This document shows, in pieces, positions 1-7,568 of a stretch of 64,000 nt of DNA. The position numbers and the translations under genes were made by a program. How positions within the stretch are numbered: the stretch's first letter is position 1; every line of letters starts with the position of its first letter. Below the pieces are notes generated by a model. It saw only the letters and a list, made by a program, of their open reading frames with translations, did no database searches and was not told where the DNA came from. The stretch comes from Vulcanimicrobiota bacterium (GTDB taxonomy: Bacteria > Vulcanimicrobiota > Vulcanimicrobiia > Vulcanimicrobiales > Vulcanimicrobiaceae), in contig PLJL01000004.1 of the NCBI GenBank assembly GCA_003140215.1, positions 1,646,192 to 1,710,191 of the forward strand, in the 5' to 3' direction.

Positions 1-633
1 GCCTCGTTCCTGAACACCGGCGACTTCTGGGCCGCGACGGTCTCGAACCGGGTGAACCGGTTCAACAGCCCGTTCAGCAATGCCAGCGTGCCGGCGGCGT
101 TCGTCACCGACGCCGGGATGGTATCGGATATCGGCACGGCGATCGACGCCGCGCAGAACCTCTACATCTCGAACGCCGGGACCGGGAACGCCGCGGCATG
201 TGCCGGCACCTCCTCGCCGGGAGGCGGCTGCGGAAGCAACCTGTACGTCTACGCGCCGCCGTACACCGGCGCGCCGGTCATCACGCCGAGCGTGATCAAC
301 TACCCGTTCGGGAGCGCCTCGACCGCGTATCGGAAGATCGCGGTGAACGCGACCCGCTTGTACGCGGCCTCGGTGGCGAACGCGCCGGGACGCGTCGACG
401 TGTACAACCTGCCGATCACGGCGGCGAGCACTCCGGCGTTCAACCTCCAGTCCGGCGTGAACACCCCCGAAGGTCTCGCGCTCGATCCGGCGGGGAACCT
501 GTACATCGGGAATCTCAGCGACGCGACCGTCACGGTGTACACCGCGCCGATCACGGCGAGCAGCGTGCCGTCGCTGATCTACAAGGTCAGCACCGGCGCG
601 TTCGCGATCTTCGGGATCGCCGTCGGCAAGTAA
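1..633 (+). CDS. Beta-propeller (NHL-like) protein, 5' end outside window
   Basis: The reading frame is open from the first base, so the N-terminus lies to the left of the window; an internal GTG at position 52 is not needed as a start. The visible 210 residues contain repeated blocks of the type LDPAGNLYIGN and AAQNLYISNAG, each followed by VxVYxxPIT-like strands, as in NHL or SMP-30-like propellers. Several Ser/Thr/Ala-rich strands suggest a secreted or surface protein, but the signal peptide would be in the missing part. No catalytic motif is visible. A strong hairpin follows the stop directly. Function unknown; the propeller assignment is by repeat pattern only. Confidence 0.7.
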   Translation, partial: ASFLNTGDFWAATVSNRVNRFNSPFSNASVPAAFVTDAGMVSDIGTAIDAAQNLYISNAGTGNAAACAGTSSPGGGCGSNLYVYAPPYTGAPVITPSVINYPFGSASTAYRKIAVNATRLYAASVANAPGRVDVYNLPITAASTPAFNLQSGVNTPEGLALDPAGNLYIGNLSDATVTVYTAPITASSVPSLIYKVSTGAFAIFGIAVGK

Positions 634-641
634 CCTCCGCG

Positions 642-680
642 CACGGCGGCCGGCTCGCTCGACAGCGACCGGCCGCCGTG
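642..680 (+). terminator. Long GC-rich hairpin after the propeller gene
   Basis: Arms at 642-653 and 669-680 are perfectly complementary (12 bp). An inner stem 655-659/664-668 closes a CGAC loop, with one unpaired C at 654. It starts 9 nt after the stop codon. There is no T run after it, so it is either a U-less terminator or an RNA 3'-end stabiliser. The rest of the 634-797 gap shows nothing else I can support. Confidence 0.6.
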
Positions 681-797
681 TCGGAGATCAGCTCGGATGC
701 CGCGCACTGCAGCGTCCCCGGGGATCGCCGTGCCGCGCGTCGTAACCGCGGGTCGGATGGTGCGCCGGCCGGCGCGCGAGCTCGAAAGGGGTAGCCG

Positions 798-1913
798 ATG
801 AGTGGGGTCCGGGTACTAGTCGGTACGCGCAAGGGCGCATTCGTCATGACGTCGGACGAAAAGCGCGAAAGCTGGGCGATCGACGGTCCGCACTTCGCGG
901 GCTGGGAGATCTACCACCTCAAGGGCTCGCCGGTCGACCGCGACCGGCTCTACGCCTCGCAGTCCAGCGGCTGGTTCGGGCAGATGATCCAGCGCTCCGA
1001 CGACGGCGGCGCGACATGGTCGCCGGTGGGCAACGCGTTCACGTATGACGGAACCCCCGGCACGCACCAGTGGTACGACGGGACGCAGCGTCCTTGGGAG
1101 TTCAAGCGCGTCTGGCATCTCGAACCGTCGCTGACCGATCCCGACACGGTGTATGCGGGCGTCGAAGACGCCGCGCTGTTTCGGACCACCGACGGCGGCC
1201 ACACCTGGAACGAGCTCCCCGGCCTCCGCGAGCATCCCACGGGCCCTTCCTGGCAGCCCGGGGCGGGCGGGATGTGCCTGCACACGATCCTGCTCGACCC
1301 CGCCAACCCCGAGCGCATCTTCATCGCCATCTCCGCGGCGGGAGCGTTCCGCTCCGACGACGCGGGCGCGACGTGGCGGCCGGTGAACCGCGGCCTGCGG
1401 TCCGAGCAAATCCCCGACCCCAACGCGGAGGTCGGGCATTGCGTGCACCGCATCGCGAGGCATCCGTCGCGTCCCGACGTGCTGTTCATGCAGAAGCACT
1501 GGGACGTCATGCGCAGCGACGACGCCGGCGAGTCGTGGCGCGAGGTCAGCGGTAACCTGCCGACCGACTTCGGGTTTCCGATCGACGTCCACGCCCACGA
1601 GCCCGAGACGATCTACGTCGTCCCGATCAAGAGCGACTCCGAGCACTACGTTCCCGACGGGAAGTTGCGGGTGTACCGCAGCCGGACCGGCGGCAACGAG
1701 TGGGAAGCGCTCACCAACGGCCTGCCGCAACGCGACTGTTACGTTAACGTGCTGCGCGATGCGATGGCCGTCGACACGCTCGATTCGTGCGGCATCTACT
1801 TCGGCACGACGGGCGGACAAGTGTACGCGTCGGCCGACTCCGGCGATAGCTGGAAGCCGATCGTTCGCGATCTCCCCGGCGTGTTGTCGGTCGAAGTCCA
1901 AACGTTGCCGTGA
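798..1913 (+). CDS. BNR/sialidase-like beta-propeller protein
   Basis: 371 residues starting with ATG after an AAGGGG-type ribosome site. Asp-box (BNR) motifs recur: [45 protein letters not shown]. This is the WD40/YVTN/BNR-like or VPS10-like propeller family often labelled exo-alpha-sialidase or glycosyl hydrolase. The N-terminus ([15 protein letters not shown]) has no signal peptide, so it is probably cytoplasmic. Asp-boxes are structural and do not prove sialidase activity; I see no Arg triad I can assign. The MoaD-like gene follows 13 nt later and may be cotranscribed, as is common for this pair. Confidence 0.75.
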   Translation: MSGVRVLVGTRKGAFVMTSDEKRESWAIDGPHFAGWEIYHLKGSPVDRDRLYASQSSGWFGQMIQRSDDGGATWSPVGNAFTYDGTPGTHQWYDGTQRPWEFKRVWHLEPSLTDPDTVYAGVEDAALFRTTDGGHTWNELPGLREHPTGPSWQPGAGGMCLHTILLDPANPERIFIAISAAGAFRSDDAGATWRPVNRGLRSEQIPDPNAEVGHCVHRIARHPSRPDVLFMQKHWDVMRSDDAGESWREVSGNLPTDFGFPIDVHAHEPETIYVVPIKSDSEHYVPDGKLRVYRSRTGGNEWEALTNGLPQRDCYVNVLRDAMAVDTLDSCGIYFGTTGGQVYASADSGDSWKPIVRDLPGVLSVEVQTLP

Positions 1914-1926
1914 CGGAGTCACCATC

Positions 1927-2226
1927 GTGGTGATCCGGGTCGTGTTTCCTGCGCATCTGCGGACGCTGGCGCGCGTCTCGGGGGAGGTCGAGCTCGAGGT
2001 CGCGGGCCCGACGACGCAGCGCTCGGTGCTCGATGCGGTCGAGGCGAGCTATCCGATGCTACGTGGCACGATCCGCGACCAGGTCACGCTGCGCCGCCGG
2101 CCGTTCGTGCGGTTCTTCGCTTGCGGGCAGGATCTGTCGCACGAGCGCCCCGACGACCCGCTTCCCGACGCGGTTGCCGCGGGCGCCGAGCCGTATTTGA
2201 TCGTCGGCGCGATGGCCGGGGGCTAG
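1927..2226 (+). CDS. MoaD/ThiS-like ubiquitin-fold sulfur carrier
   Basis: About 99 residues from GTG at 1927 (a second in-frame GTG at 1930 is possible). The sequence begins [16 protein letters not shown] and ends GAMAGG with the stop right after Gly-Gly, the C-terminal tail that MoaD, ThiS and related carriers adenylate and thiocarboxylate. Length is right for the family (80-100 residues). It follows the BNR propeller gene, not molybdopterin genes, so the recipient pathway (molybdopterin, thiamine, tungsten cofactor or another sulfur transfer) cannot be told from context. Its last 4 nt overlap the end of the convergent sulfotransferase-like gene. Confidence 0.75.
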   Translation: MVIRVVFPAHLRTLARVSGEVELEVAGPTTQRSVLDAVEASYPMLRGTIRDQVTLRRRPFVRFFACGQDLSHERPDDPLPDAVAAGAEPYLIVGAMAGG

Positions 2227-3065
2227 CCCACCGCTCCAAAGACGCGGCGGGGGCGGCGCGCGTAGGCACGGTTGAGATCGACATCGAACCGTCGCGCCAG
2301 GACGTCGTCGTCGTCGCTGAACCCGCTCGTCAGGCGCGCGTCGTCGTCGCCGGTGACGCTTTCGGCATCGACGGTTTGGTTGAGCCGCCCCGGCAGGCGC
2401 AGCTCCGCCGGGGCAATCGCAGCTCCCGCGTCCGCGACGATCCGCATGAAGTCGAACAGGAGATCGGTTGGATCCGCGGCGCGACGATACGCACGCGCAA
2501 AAACGTTGTGCGACCCGAACTGCTCTGCGAAGGCACGGAGCAGCCGGCCGTAGCGGAATTGGAACACCCAAGCGCCGTGCCGGAATTCGCCGTCGCGCAG
2601 AATGGTCTGCACGTAGTCGTTCCAGGTCGCGGCCAGACCGTGCTTGCGCAGCTCCACGTACAGGGATCGGGCATACTCGGCGCGGGGACGAAAATAGCTG
2701 ATGATCTGGGGAGTGTATCCGATGCCGAGCAGGGCCTCGTGCAGGCGCTCGAGCGCGTCGGGCCTGCAGTGGAGGTATTCGAAGTCTTCCGAGCTCAGCA
2801 CCGCGAGCGGCTGCTTGTACGCGTCCAGTTCCGCGAGCAACGCCTGGAGCGTGCCCGCGGCGGGGTCGAAACGGGGATCGCGATTCAACTCCCAGGCAAG
2901 ATTGTGATGGCCGGCATTCGAATCGCGCAAGAGTCGCAGTGGGCGCCCGGTTTTCGGAACGTGCACGCCTGCCGCCGCCAACGCCGGCGCATTCATCGCC
3001 AACAGCGCCTGCACGGAAGTTGTCCCCGTTTTATGTGTGCCAACATGAATGAAACAAACCCGCAT
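2223..3065 (-). CDS. Sulfotransferase-like protein
   Basis: 280 residues. The N-terminus [19 protein letters not shown] carries the 5'-phosphosulfate-binding loop (HKTGTTS, residues 10-16) typical of PAPS-dependent sulfotransferases, with no signal peptide. The second, 3'-phosphate-binding region may be [16 protein letters not shown] near residue 118. Bacterial homologues modify polysaccharides or lipid-linked sugars, often beside glycosyl- and methyltransferases. Here the divergent neighbour is a TylF-type methyltransferase 53 nt away, which supports a role in tailoring a surface glycan or metabolite. The acceptor cannot be predicted. Confidence 0.7.
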   Translation of the reverse strand: MRVCFIHVGTHKTGTTSVQALLAMNAPALAAAGVHVPKTGRPLRLLRDSNAGHHNLAWELNRDPRFDPAAGTLQALLAELDAYKQPLAVLSSEDFEYLHCRPDALERLHEALLGIGYTPQIISYFRPRAEYARSLYVELRKHGLAATWNDYVQTILRDGEFRHGAWVFQFRYGRLLRAFAEQFGSHNVFARAYRRAADPTDLLFDFMRIVADAGAAIAPAELRLPGRLNQTVDAESVTGDDDARLTSGFSDDDDVLARRFDVDLNRAYARRPRRVFGAVG

Positions 3066-3118
3066 CGCTGCGCCTTCCGAAGACGCCGGCGCCGCCCTTG
3101 TCGAGAGCGCGCTTTCTC

Positions 3119-3880
3119 ATGAAAGCTTCAGAAGGAGCCGCGCCGGCGCCGCGGACCGCCGCCGAGTTGTACATCGACCTGGTCATGCGCTCGGTGCTCG
3201 ACGTCGTCTACGACGATCGCGAGAACCAGCTATCCGGAACGCGGCGAGGCGGCAATTGGCCGGTTCGCGCGCACAGCATGATCGGTCCGCAACGCTTGGC
3301 CAACGTCGCTGCCTGCGTGCGGTCGGTGCTCGAGCGCGGCGTTCCGGGCGACCTCGTGGAGACCGGCGTGTGGCGCGGCGGAGCCACGATTGTGATGCGG
3401 GCCGTGTTGCGCGCCTATGGCGTTCGCGACCGCAGCGTTTGGGTGGCCGACTCGTTCGAGGGCTTGCCGCCCCCCGACCCCGACCGCTATCCGCTCGATG
3501 CCGGCGACACGCATCACACGTTCTCCGACCTCGCGGTCTCGCTTGAAGAAGTACGGCGAAACTTCGGACGATACGACCTGCTCGATGAGCAAGTGCGTTT
3601 CGTCAAAGGTTGGTTCCGGGATACGTTGCCCGAGCTGCCGGTCGCGCAGATCGCCGTCTTACGCTTGGACGGCGACATGTACGAGTCGACGATGGTCGCG
3701 CTCGAGTCGCTCTATCCCAAGCTGAGCCCGGGCGGCTATTGCATCGTCGACGACTACGGCGCCGTACCCGGCTGCGCACGGGCGGTCGACGACTATCGCG
3801 CGCGCCATCGACTCGACGAGATCTTGCAGCCGGTCGACTGGACCGCCGTGTATTGGCGTAAGGTCGCGCAGCGCGGCTGA
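3119..3880 (+). CDS. TylF/MycF-type O-methyltransferase
   Basis: 253 residues from ATG 3119; an in-frame TTG at 3098 is an alternative. SAM-binding glycine motif VETGVWRGG near residue 81, then VADSFEGLPPP, the metal-site region LRLDGDMYEST and IVDDYGAVPGC match the macrocin-O-methyltransferase family, which are Mg-dependent sugar O-methyltransferases. A close paralogue lies at 43669-44418, sharing long blocks such as LDEQVRF.KGWFRDTLP. It stands divergent from the sulfotransferase-like gene and convergent to phaZ (14 nt gap). Likely methylates a sugar of a surface glycan or secondary metabolite; substrate unknown. Confidence 0.85.
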   Translation: MKASEGAAPAPRTAAELYIDLVMRSVLDVVYDDRENQLSGTRRGGNWPVRAHSMIGPQRLANVAACVRSVLERGVPGDLVETGVWRGGATIVMRAVLRAYGVRDRSVWVADSFEGLPPPDPDRYPLDAGDTHHTFSDLAVSLEEVRRNFGRYDLLDEQVRFVKGWFRDTLPELPVAQIAVLRLDGDMYESTMVALESLYPKLSPGGYCIVDDYGAVPGCARAVDDYRARHRLDEILQPVDWTAVYWRKVAQRG

Positions 3881-3894
3881 CGCGGCGCCGCCCG

Positions 3895-5160
3895 TCAGGC
3901 GTGAGCGGCGATGAACGCGGCGATCCGCGGCGCGATCGTTTCGCGCCACGTGCGCCCGCTGAAGATCCCGTAGTGCCCCACGCCGCGCTGCAGGAAGTTC
4001 TCGCGCCGCGCCGCGGGGATCCCGGTGCAGAGCGCGTGAGCGGCGAGGGTCTGGCCCGGGGCCGAGATGTCGTCGAGCTCGCCTTCGACGGTCAGCAGCG
4101 CGGTCGTGCGGATCGCGCCCGGATCGACGCGCTGCCCGCGCCACGTCATCGTACCGGCGGCCAAAGTGGCCCGCTGGAACACTTCGTCCACCGTCTGCAA
4201 GTAGAACTCGGCGGTGATGTCCATGACGCTGAGGTACTCGTCGTAGAATGCGCGCCGCTGCTGCGCCGACTCCTCGTCGCCGCGCACCAGGTCTTCGAAG
4301 ATCTTCCAGTGCGCCTCGACGTGACGCTGCGGGTTCATCGACATGAACGCGCCGATCTGCAAAAAGCCCGGGTAGACGAGGCGGCCTGCGCCGCGATACC
4401 ACTGCGGGACGCGCATCGTCAGCTCGCGCTCGAACCACTCCAAGGTGTGCTCCGCGGCCAGCGCGGTCGGTGCGGTCGGTGCGACGCGAACGTCGACCGG
4501 CCCGCCCATGAGCGTCATCGAACGCGGCTGCGCGGCAGCGCCGCCGGCGGCCAACAGGGCCACCGCGGCGAGGACCGCGGGCGCCGGCTGACACACGGCG
4601 ATGACGTGCACGTCGGGTCCGAGCAGGGCGATGTAGTCCTTGACGTACGCGATGTAGTCGTGCAGGTCGAAGCGGCCCGCGCCGGCCGGCACGTCACGGG
4701 CGTCCGCCCAATCGGTGACGTACACGTCGTGGTCGGCGATGAGGGCTTCGACCGTACCGCGCAGCAGCGTCGCGTAGTGTCCGGACATCGGTGCGACCAG
4801 CAGCACGCGTGCGCGTTCGCGCGCGGTGCCCGTGTCGAAACGGATCAGTTGCCCGAAGGGCCGCAGGTCGACGCTCCGGATCGTCGCCGGCAGATTCCAC
4901 GCCGGTTTGCCGCGGCGTTGCGCGGCCCCGGTGAAGAGGTCGGCCGAGGCGTTCGCGATGCGGCCGCCGACCGTGTAGGAAAAAGGATTGAACGGGTTGC
5001 CGAAAAGCGCTCGTGTGGCCGCAGCGGACCAGCGCGCGGGGGTCATCGCGAGATACGCCGCGTCGTACTGTTCGTAGTAGATTGTTGAGGCCTCCGGCGG
5101 GGGTTGTACCCGCCCATTGCGTGCGAGGTTCCGCCGGCTACGGGAAAAGCCCTCGGTCAT
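3895..5160 (-). CDS. phaZ: Intracellular polyhydroxyalkanoate depolymerase
   Basis: 421 residues, cytoplasmic (no signal peptide), alpha/beta-hydrolase. It resembles the PhaZ family acting on native PHB granules: N-terminal block with YYEQYDAAYLAMTP, then PMSGHYATLLRGTV, VTDWADARDVP, and the nucleophile elbow VIAVCQPAP with Cys near residue 190 in place of Ser, a known feature of the Ralstonia PhaZ1 class. Asp of GELDDIS (near 363) and His of GVGHYGIF (near 396) complete the triad. It releases 3-hydroxybutyrate oligomers from storage granules. Divergent from phaB, with only 65 nt between them, so both could share regulation. Confidence 0.93.
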   Translation of the reverse strand: MTEGFSRSRRNLARNGRVQPPPEASTIYYEQYDAAYLAMTPARWSAAATRALFGNPFNPFSYTVGGRIANASADLFTGAAQRRGKPAWNLPATIRSVDLRPFGQLIRFDTGTARERARVLLVAPMSGHYATLLRGTVEALIADHDVYVTDWADARDVPAGAGRFDLHDYIAYVKDYIALLGPDVHVIAVCQPAPAVLAAVALLAAGGAAAQPRSMTLMGGPVDVRVAPTAPTALAAEHTLEWFERELTMRVPQWYRGAGRLVYPGFLQIGAFMSMNPQRHVEAHWKIFEDLVRGDEESAQQRRAFYDEYLSVMDITAEFYLQTVDEVFQRATLAAGTMTWRGQRVDPGAIRTTALLTVEGELDDISAPGQTLAAHALCTGIPAARRENFLQRGVGHYGIFSGRTWRETIAPRIAAFIAAHA

Positions 5161-5225
5161 GGTATCGGTTGGAAGGGGAACGCCGCCGTCCCCGGCATAT
5201 CGGCCTCTAGCGAGGAGGTTGACGA

Positions 5226-5966
5226 GTGTTCGACGGTCACGTGGGATTGATCACCGGTGGGACCCGCGGAATCGGTGCGGCGATCACGACGATGCTCGCC
5301 AAGAACGGCGCGCGCGTCGCCGCCGGTTACAGCAAAGGCAAGGAAGCAGCCGACGACCTCGTGCGCACCCTCGCGGCCGATGGCGGTCAGGTGTCGGTGC
5401 ACCAAGGGCGCGTCGATAAGCCTGAGGATTGCCAGCGCGTCGTCGCCGAAGTGCTGGCCCGTTTCGGCCGCATCGACTTCCTGGTAAACAACGCCGGCAT
5501 CACCGTCGACAAGACGGTGCGCAAGATGACCGTCGACGATTGGCGCAACGTGCTCGACGTCAACCTGTTCGGCGCATTCTGCATGACCAAAGCGGTGCTC
5601 GAGCACATGATCGAGCGCGGTTCGGGCCGGATCGTCAACATCAGTTCGGTGATCGGCGAGACCGGCAACGTCGGGCAAGCGAACTACGCCGCTTCGAAAG
5701 CGGGGCTGTTCGGCCTCACCAAGAGCTTGGCGCTCGAGATGGCGCGCCGCGGGATTACCGTGAACGTCGTCGCGCCGGGCTTCATCGGAACCGAGATGGT
5801 CGCGAAGATGCCGCAGAACGTGCTCGACGCGGTGGTGGAGAAGATTCCGCAGCGCCGCTTGGGGCGCCCCGACGAGGTCGCGCGCGTCGTGCAGTTTCTC
5901 CTCGAAGACGAGTCCAGCTACATCACCGGCGCCGTTTATACGATCAACGGCGGCCTGGACATGTAG
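5226..5966 (+). CDS. phaB: Acetoacetyl-CoA reductase (short-chain dehydrogenase)
   Basis: 246 residues from GTG 5226, with GAGGAGG about 6 nt upstream. Short-chain dehydrogenase: TGGTRGIGAA cofactor loop, NNAGITVD, and the catalytic set Ser (ISSVIG), Tyr-x3-Lys (NYAASKAG). The segment GNVGQANYAASKAG and the C-terminus YTINGGLDM are typical of PhbB/FabG-type NADPH acetoacetyl-CoA reductases. The setting next to PhaZ and a phasin favours PHA synthesis over FabG. It would reduce acetoacetyl-CoA to (R)-3-hydroxybutyryl-CoA. PhaA and PhaC are not in the window. The XRE regulator starts 2 nt after its stop. Confidence 0.88.
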   Translation: MFDGHVGLITGGTRGIGAAITTMLAKNGARVAAGYSKGKEAADDLVRTLAADGGQVSVHQGRVDKPEDCQRVVAEVLARFGRIDFLVNNAGITVDKTVRKMTVDDWRNVLDVNLFGAFCMTKAVLEHMIERGSGRIVNISSVIGETGNVGQANYAASKAGLFGLTKSLALEMARRGITVNVVAPGFIGTEMVAKMPQNVLDAVVEKIPQRRLGRPDEVARVVQFLLEDESSYITGAVYTINGGLDM

Positions 5967-5968
5967 CC

Positions 5969-6346
5969 GTGTCGAAAACCTCCGACAGCGACGGACTCCT
6001 GGGGGGCGTCGGCGAGTTCATCCGCACCCAACGGGAGCTCGCCAACTTGTCGTTGCGCCAGCTCGCCGATATCGCGAAAGTCTCCAACCCCTACCTCAGC
6101 CAGATCGAGCGCGGACTGCACAAGCCCTCGGCGGACGTCCTCAAGAACATCGCATCGGCGCTGCGGATCTCGGCCGAGACGATGTACGCCCAAGCCGGCC
6201 TGCTCGACGACGCCGGGGCGGGGAAGGCTGGGGGGCGCAGCCTCGACGGCGTCGAGGACGCGATCCGCCGCGACGCCCGCCTCACGGCCGACCAGAAGGA
6301 GACGCTCGCTCGCATCTACCGGGGCTTCGTGGAGCATTCGGGCTGA
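5969..6346 (+). CDS. XRE-family helix-turn-helix regulator
   Basis: 125 residues from GTG 5969, just past the phaB stop, so translationally linked. The N-terminal half is a Cro/C1-type helix-turn-helix (GEFIRTQRELANLSLRQLA, then KVSNPYLSQIERG and PSADVLKNIASAL, residues about 13-65). The C-terminal half is short and probably dimerises. Its place between phaB and the phasin suggests control of PHA genes, perhaps acting on the promoter at 6358-6387, much as PhaR-type regulators do, though it is not a PhaR homologue. That role is inference from position. Confidence 0.82.
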   Translation: MSKTSDSDGLLGGVGEFIRTQRELANLSLRQLADIAKVSNPYLSQIERGLHKPSADVLKNIASALRISAETMYAQAGLLDDAGAGKAGGRSLDGVEDAIRRDARLTADQKETLARIYRGFVEHSG

Positions 6347-6357
6347 CGCCAAAGCAT

Positions 6358-6387
6358 TTGACAAATCTAGCAGCTGCTTGATATAGT
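6358..6387 (+). promoter_or_regulatory. Sigma70-type promoter of the phasin gene
   Basis: TTGACA at 6358-6363 (perfect -35) and TATAGT at 6382-6387 (5 of 6 of the -10) are separated by 18 nt. The phasin ATG starts at 6394, only 6 nt after the -10, so a transcript starting the usual 6-8 nt downstream begins at or next to the A of the ATG. No Shine-Dalgarno fits between. The phasin mRNA is therefore probably leaderless. Confidence 0.8.
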
Positions 6388-6393
6388 TAGCAC

Positions 6394-6717
6394 ATGTCGA
6401 CCTACATCGAATCCCTGAGCAACCTCCAATCGCAAAGCCTCGACGCCCTCAAGCAGGTCCAAGCGACCCAGCTTGCCGCGCTGAGCACGATCGGCCAGAT
6501 CGTCACCGACGTCCCGGCGTTGCGGCCCGAGGCGGCGTTCGCGAACCTCCCCACCTTCGCCGAGCTCGCCGAGCTCAACGCCGCGTTCGCGCGCAGCTTC
6601 CTCGAGCAGCAGAGTGCCTACGCCTCGCAGCTCGCGGGGATCTTCACCGCGACCCAGCAGAATGTCGCGAAGGTCGCCGAGCGCGTCGTCGCGACCGCCG
6701 CGCCCAGCACCAAGTAA
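6394..6717 (+). CDS. Phasin-family PHA granule protein
   Basis: 107 residues, Ala/Gln/Leu-rich and almost entirely helical by composition: MSTYIESLSNLQSQSLDAL, then repeated amphipathic stretches (NAAFARSFLEQQSAYASQL, TATQQNVAKVAERV). This is the phasin pattern: small proteins that coat PHA granules and set their number and size. It sits downstream of phaB and the XRE regulator but has its own strong promoter and its own terminator, as expected for an abundant protein. There are no Cys residues and no signal peptide. Confidence 0.8.
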   Translation: MSTYIESLSNLQSQSLDALKQVQATQLAALSTIGQIVTDVPALRPEAAFANLPTFAELAELNAAFARSFLEQQSAYASQLAGIFTATQQNVAKVAERVVATAAPSTK

Positions 6718-6745
6718 CGCCGAACCCGTCCGTTCCGCGTCACGA

Positions 6746-6774
6746 GACCGCCTCAGCACGAGGCGGTCTTTTTT
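6746..6774 (+). terminator. Rho-independent terminator of the phasin gene
   Basis: A perfect 9-bp stem, GACCGCCTC (6746-6754) with GAGGCGGTC (6760-6768), 5-nt loop, followed by six T (6769-6774). It lies 28 nt after the phasin stop. Confidence 0.93.
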
Positions 6775-6788
6775 CCGGCGATCGCGGA

Positions 6789-7568
6789 TCAGATGCCGGC
6801 GTCGCGCAGGCGGATCAGGTCGCGGACCGAGAGGTTGGTGTAGCCGTGGGCCTTGAGACGGTCGACGAACGCGACGCTCACGCCGTGCTCGGCGAGCGCG
6901 ATCAGATCCTCGGGCGAGAGGTTGCGATAGCCGTCGGCTTGGATCGCGCGGATGTAATTTGCGCTGATGCCGTGGTCGCGCAGCCGCGCCAGCGCGTCGA
7001 GCGAGCCGACGCGGTAGCCGAGCGCCGCGAGCTCCGCGACGTAGCGCGCGTTGACGCCGCGCTCCACGGCGCCGACCAGGTCGGCGACCGTTGCGTGCGG
7101 GGCCGAACCGCGGATCTGGTCGACGAAGGCCAAGGTCGTCGCTGCCACGGCCAACTCCAGCGACTGCGGATAGGTCGGCCGGCCGAACCCGCGCGCGGCG
7201 AGCGCGTTGTCGAACGCCGCGTCGGGTGCGTAGGTGAATTGCCCGGCCCCCGAACCGTCGCCGGCGCTCCCGGTGCAAGCGAAGGTGCCGGCCTCGCGCC
7301 GGAGCGCAAAGGTCACCGGAGCGACCGCACCGCGCAGGCGCTCGGCGCCCAGTCCCACGTCGGCCAGCGGAACGGGCGAGGACCATGACGAGCGCGACCA
7401 GCCTCCCTCCACGCGCTCCGCATACTCCAGGTGCAGTTGGACCGCGTTCGCGTCGTCGCCGCGCAGGGTAAGCGCCCAGCGGCCGGTGGTGGTGCCCGCC
7501 CTCGCGTCGGCCAACGCGCCGGCGGTCAGCAGCAACGCGGCGAGCGCCGCGGTCAAGACTCGCCTCAC
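6789..7568 (-). CDS. Exported protein with 29-residue repeats, third gene of the BlaI/M56 operon
   Basis: 259 residues from GTG 7568, which overlaps the TGA of the M56 gene (GTGA). A signal peptide (VRRVLTAALAALLLTAGALADARA) is followed by a domain of about 120 residues with strands such as GRWALTLRGDD and FACTGSAGDGSGAGQFTY. The C-terminal half has repeats of 29 residues with the pattern LxxLxRLRxHGISxxYIRxIxxxGYxNLS. The same repeat ends the M56 sensor just upstream, so the two proteins may interact or bind the same ligand in the periplasm. No enzyme motif is seen. The long N-terminal extension readable in this frame lies inside the M56 gene and is not used. Confidence 0.72.
   Translation of the reverse strand: MRRVLTAALAALLLTAGALADARAGTTTGRWALTLRGDDANAVQLHLEYAERVEGGWSRSSWSSPVPLADVGLGAERLRGAVAPVTFALRREAGTFACTGSAGDGSGAGQFTYAPDAAFDNALAARGFGRPTYPQSLELAVAATTLAFVDQIRGSAPHATVADLVGAVERGVNARYVAELAALGYRVGSLDALARLRDHGISANYIRAIQADGYRNLSPEDLIALAEHGVSVAFVDRLKAHGYTNLSVRDLIRLRDAGI

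Noticed and set aside
1759..1926. Longer N-terminus for the MoaD-like protein
   Set aside because: The extension overlaps the end of the BNR gene and is Arg/Ser-rich; the MoaD-like fold begins at the GTG codons at 1927-1930.
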